From: Camarhynchus parvulus | Taxonomy: Eukaryota; Chordata; Aves; Passeriformes; Thraupidae | Reading direction: 5' to 3' | Assembly (NCBI RefSeq): GCF_901933205.1 | Contig: NC_044599.1 | Coordinates: forward strand, 2,763,841-2,827,840 | Length of the DNA: 64,000 bases | Shown here: positions 62,716 to 64,000 of the stretch, in pieces | Layout: every line of letters starts with the position of its first letter | How positions within the stretch are numbered: position 1 is the stretch's first letter | The notes under the pieces: model-generated | Seen by the model: only the letters and a program-made list of their open reading frames with translations | Databases searched by the model: none | Told to the model about the DNA's origin: nothing | Position numbers and translations under genes: made by a program

Positions 62716-64000
62716 CCCTCCTGAGGTGGGGATGGCTCCAGAGTGATGCTTATCCCACTGATTAACCAGGCCTGGCACACCCACAATGAGTTCACCATGA
62801 GCATCTATGGAGCTTTCAAAAAAGGGCAGAGGTTGCAAGTTTTTTGTGTTGAAATATCTGAGAAAAACCTCAATAGTGGCTTCTCAGCTCCTGTTTGCAG
62901 CCACCCCTTTCCCACTCCCTCCTTCCACGGCTGCAGGAGATGGTTCCTTGTTGGGCAAATGCTTGCTCATCTCCAGTCCATGGATGAATCAACTCAGGTT
63001 GTGTAAGGTTAATTTGTTTGATTTTGGAACACTTGTTCCCTGTGGAGGGTCTGAGCTCTGAGAAGTCTCTGATCATGGGTTGTGGTTCTGAGCAAACTCC
63101 AGAGGGGCAACAGCACTTCGGTTCCCAACCTGATGGGAACTGTTCTCTTGTTCTTGTGCCTAAACAAGAATTCTTTAAAGCACAACTGGTACAGGAGAGG
63201 GAAAGAGGTGATGGAGGGAGGGCCAGGAGGGTGATAGGGGAGTCTTGGAGAACCCACCACCAAAAAACAGCTGGGGAATGGGAAGGATGTGGAGGGAATT
63301 TTATGAATGGTGTTCTCAGACCTTTTCTTTCTGTGAAAACTGTACGCGTTCCACAGAATCATCAGGGTTGGAAGAGACTTTCAGGAGGACCCAGTCCAGC
63401 TGCCAGCCCAGCATTACCATGATCACCATAAACCATGCACCCAAATGTGCCAAATCACCCTGATTTGGACTGACAATAGATGGTGACATATCAGAACCTG
63501 CTCCAGAAGGGAGTTTCCATCATCTGTGATGCCACAAACCCTGACTCGGCAATTTCTCAGGGCTTCACCTGTGCAGATTTTTGATCTGTTTCCTGACTCA
63601 TGGGACGACCTTGTCTCTACATGGAGCTACCAGGCTGCCCTCCCTATGCCTGTTGTTTTTCCCCTCTTACTCACCAGGAAATTCAGTGTTTAGGACATTG
63701 CTCACAGAGGCCTCTCTTCACTCCTACCCCCTGTGGCTTCCAGGAAAGGCCAAACAGGACATTTCCCTGGTGAGGGACACAGCATCTTGGCTCTGGCACA
63801 CAGGGGATTGTCCTAGAGCAGGCGAGATGCTCTCAAGAATCTGCAGCCTTGGCTGGAGGATATTGCTCCTTCCCTGGTGCCTTGTCTGGGTGCTTTTTCC
63901 AGCCCCTGGGGTTTGTCAGGGGCTCAGCTGAGCACCCACACCTTGAAGGAGGTGGCAGCCCTCCCACAGAGCATTTCTGGGAATCCATTGTGGATGTGAC
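62716..64000. other. 5' flank of the KRT75-like gene, with a CR1 tail
   Basis: A reverse-oriented CR1 end starts near 63352 ('cacagaatcatcagggttgg') and extends to about 63600. No further exon was recognised before the window ends. Confidence 0.5.

Overview
The window is vertebrate nuclear DNA, most likely from a bird and probably a passerine. The grounds are the many 3'-truncated CR1 retroposons, several endogenous-retrovirus LTR families of the kind common in songbirds, GC-rich sequence dense in minisatellites, and part of the type II (basic) keratin cluster. No computation was run. Exons were set by eye from the very regular type II keratin exon plan (exon lengths about 209-215, 61, 96, 165, 126, 221 and 35 nt for exons 2-8) and from splice dinucleotides.

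Layout. (1) 1-3543, minus: exons 1 and 2 (2 partial) of a divergent type II keratin that best fits KRT80. (2) 3544-23689: a 20-kb spacer of CR1 fragments, solo LTRs and minisatellites, with no gene recognised. (3) 23690-34033, plus: a complete nine-exon KRT7 gene coding for 494 aa. (4) 34491-38268, minus, tail-to-tail with KRT7: a strongly diverged type II keratin pseudogene (psiA). Exon borders are still recognisable, but exon 4 is split by a CR1 that itself carries a solo LTR. (5) 38269-45267: a large GGTGAT-type minisatellite, LTRs, and a lone exon-4 relic (psiC) resembling psiA. (6) 45268-55250: a second keratin pseudogene (psiB, minus, exons 1-8) of the KRT5/6/75 type, plus an inverted copy of its exons 5-6 and an intronic LTR about 3 kb away. 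(7) 55996-57834: a large LTR insertion splitting a CR1. (8) 58789-62715, minus: a complete nine-exon type II keratin of the KRT5/KRT6/KRT75 group coding for 547 aa.

The KRT80(-), KRT7(+), further type II keratins(-) arrangement matches the mammalian cluster, which supports the orthology calls. The intact products are intermediate-filament proteins that pair with type I keratins in epithelial cells: KRT7 in simple or glandular epithelia, the KRT75-like protein in stratified or appendage epithelium by family inference. I found no undescribed system. The most distinctive content is the set of decaying keratin paralogues and the layered insertions that date their loss.
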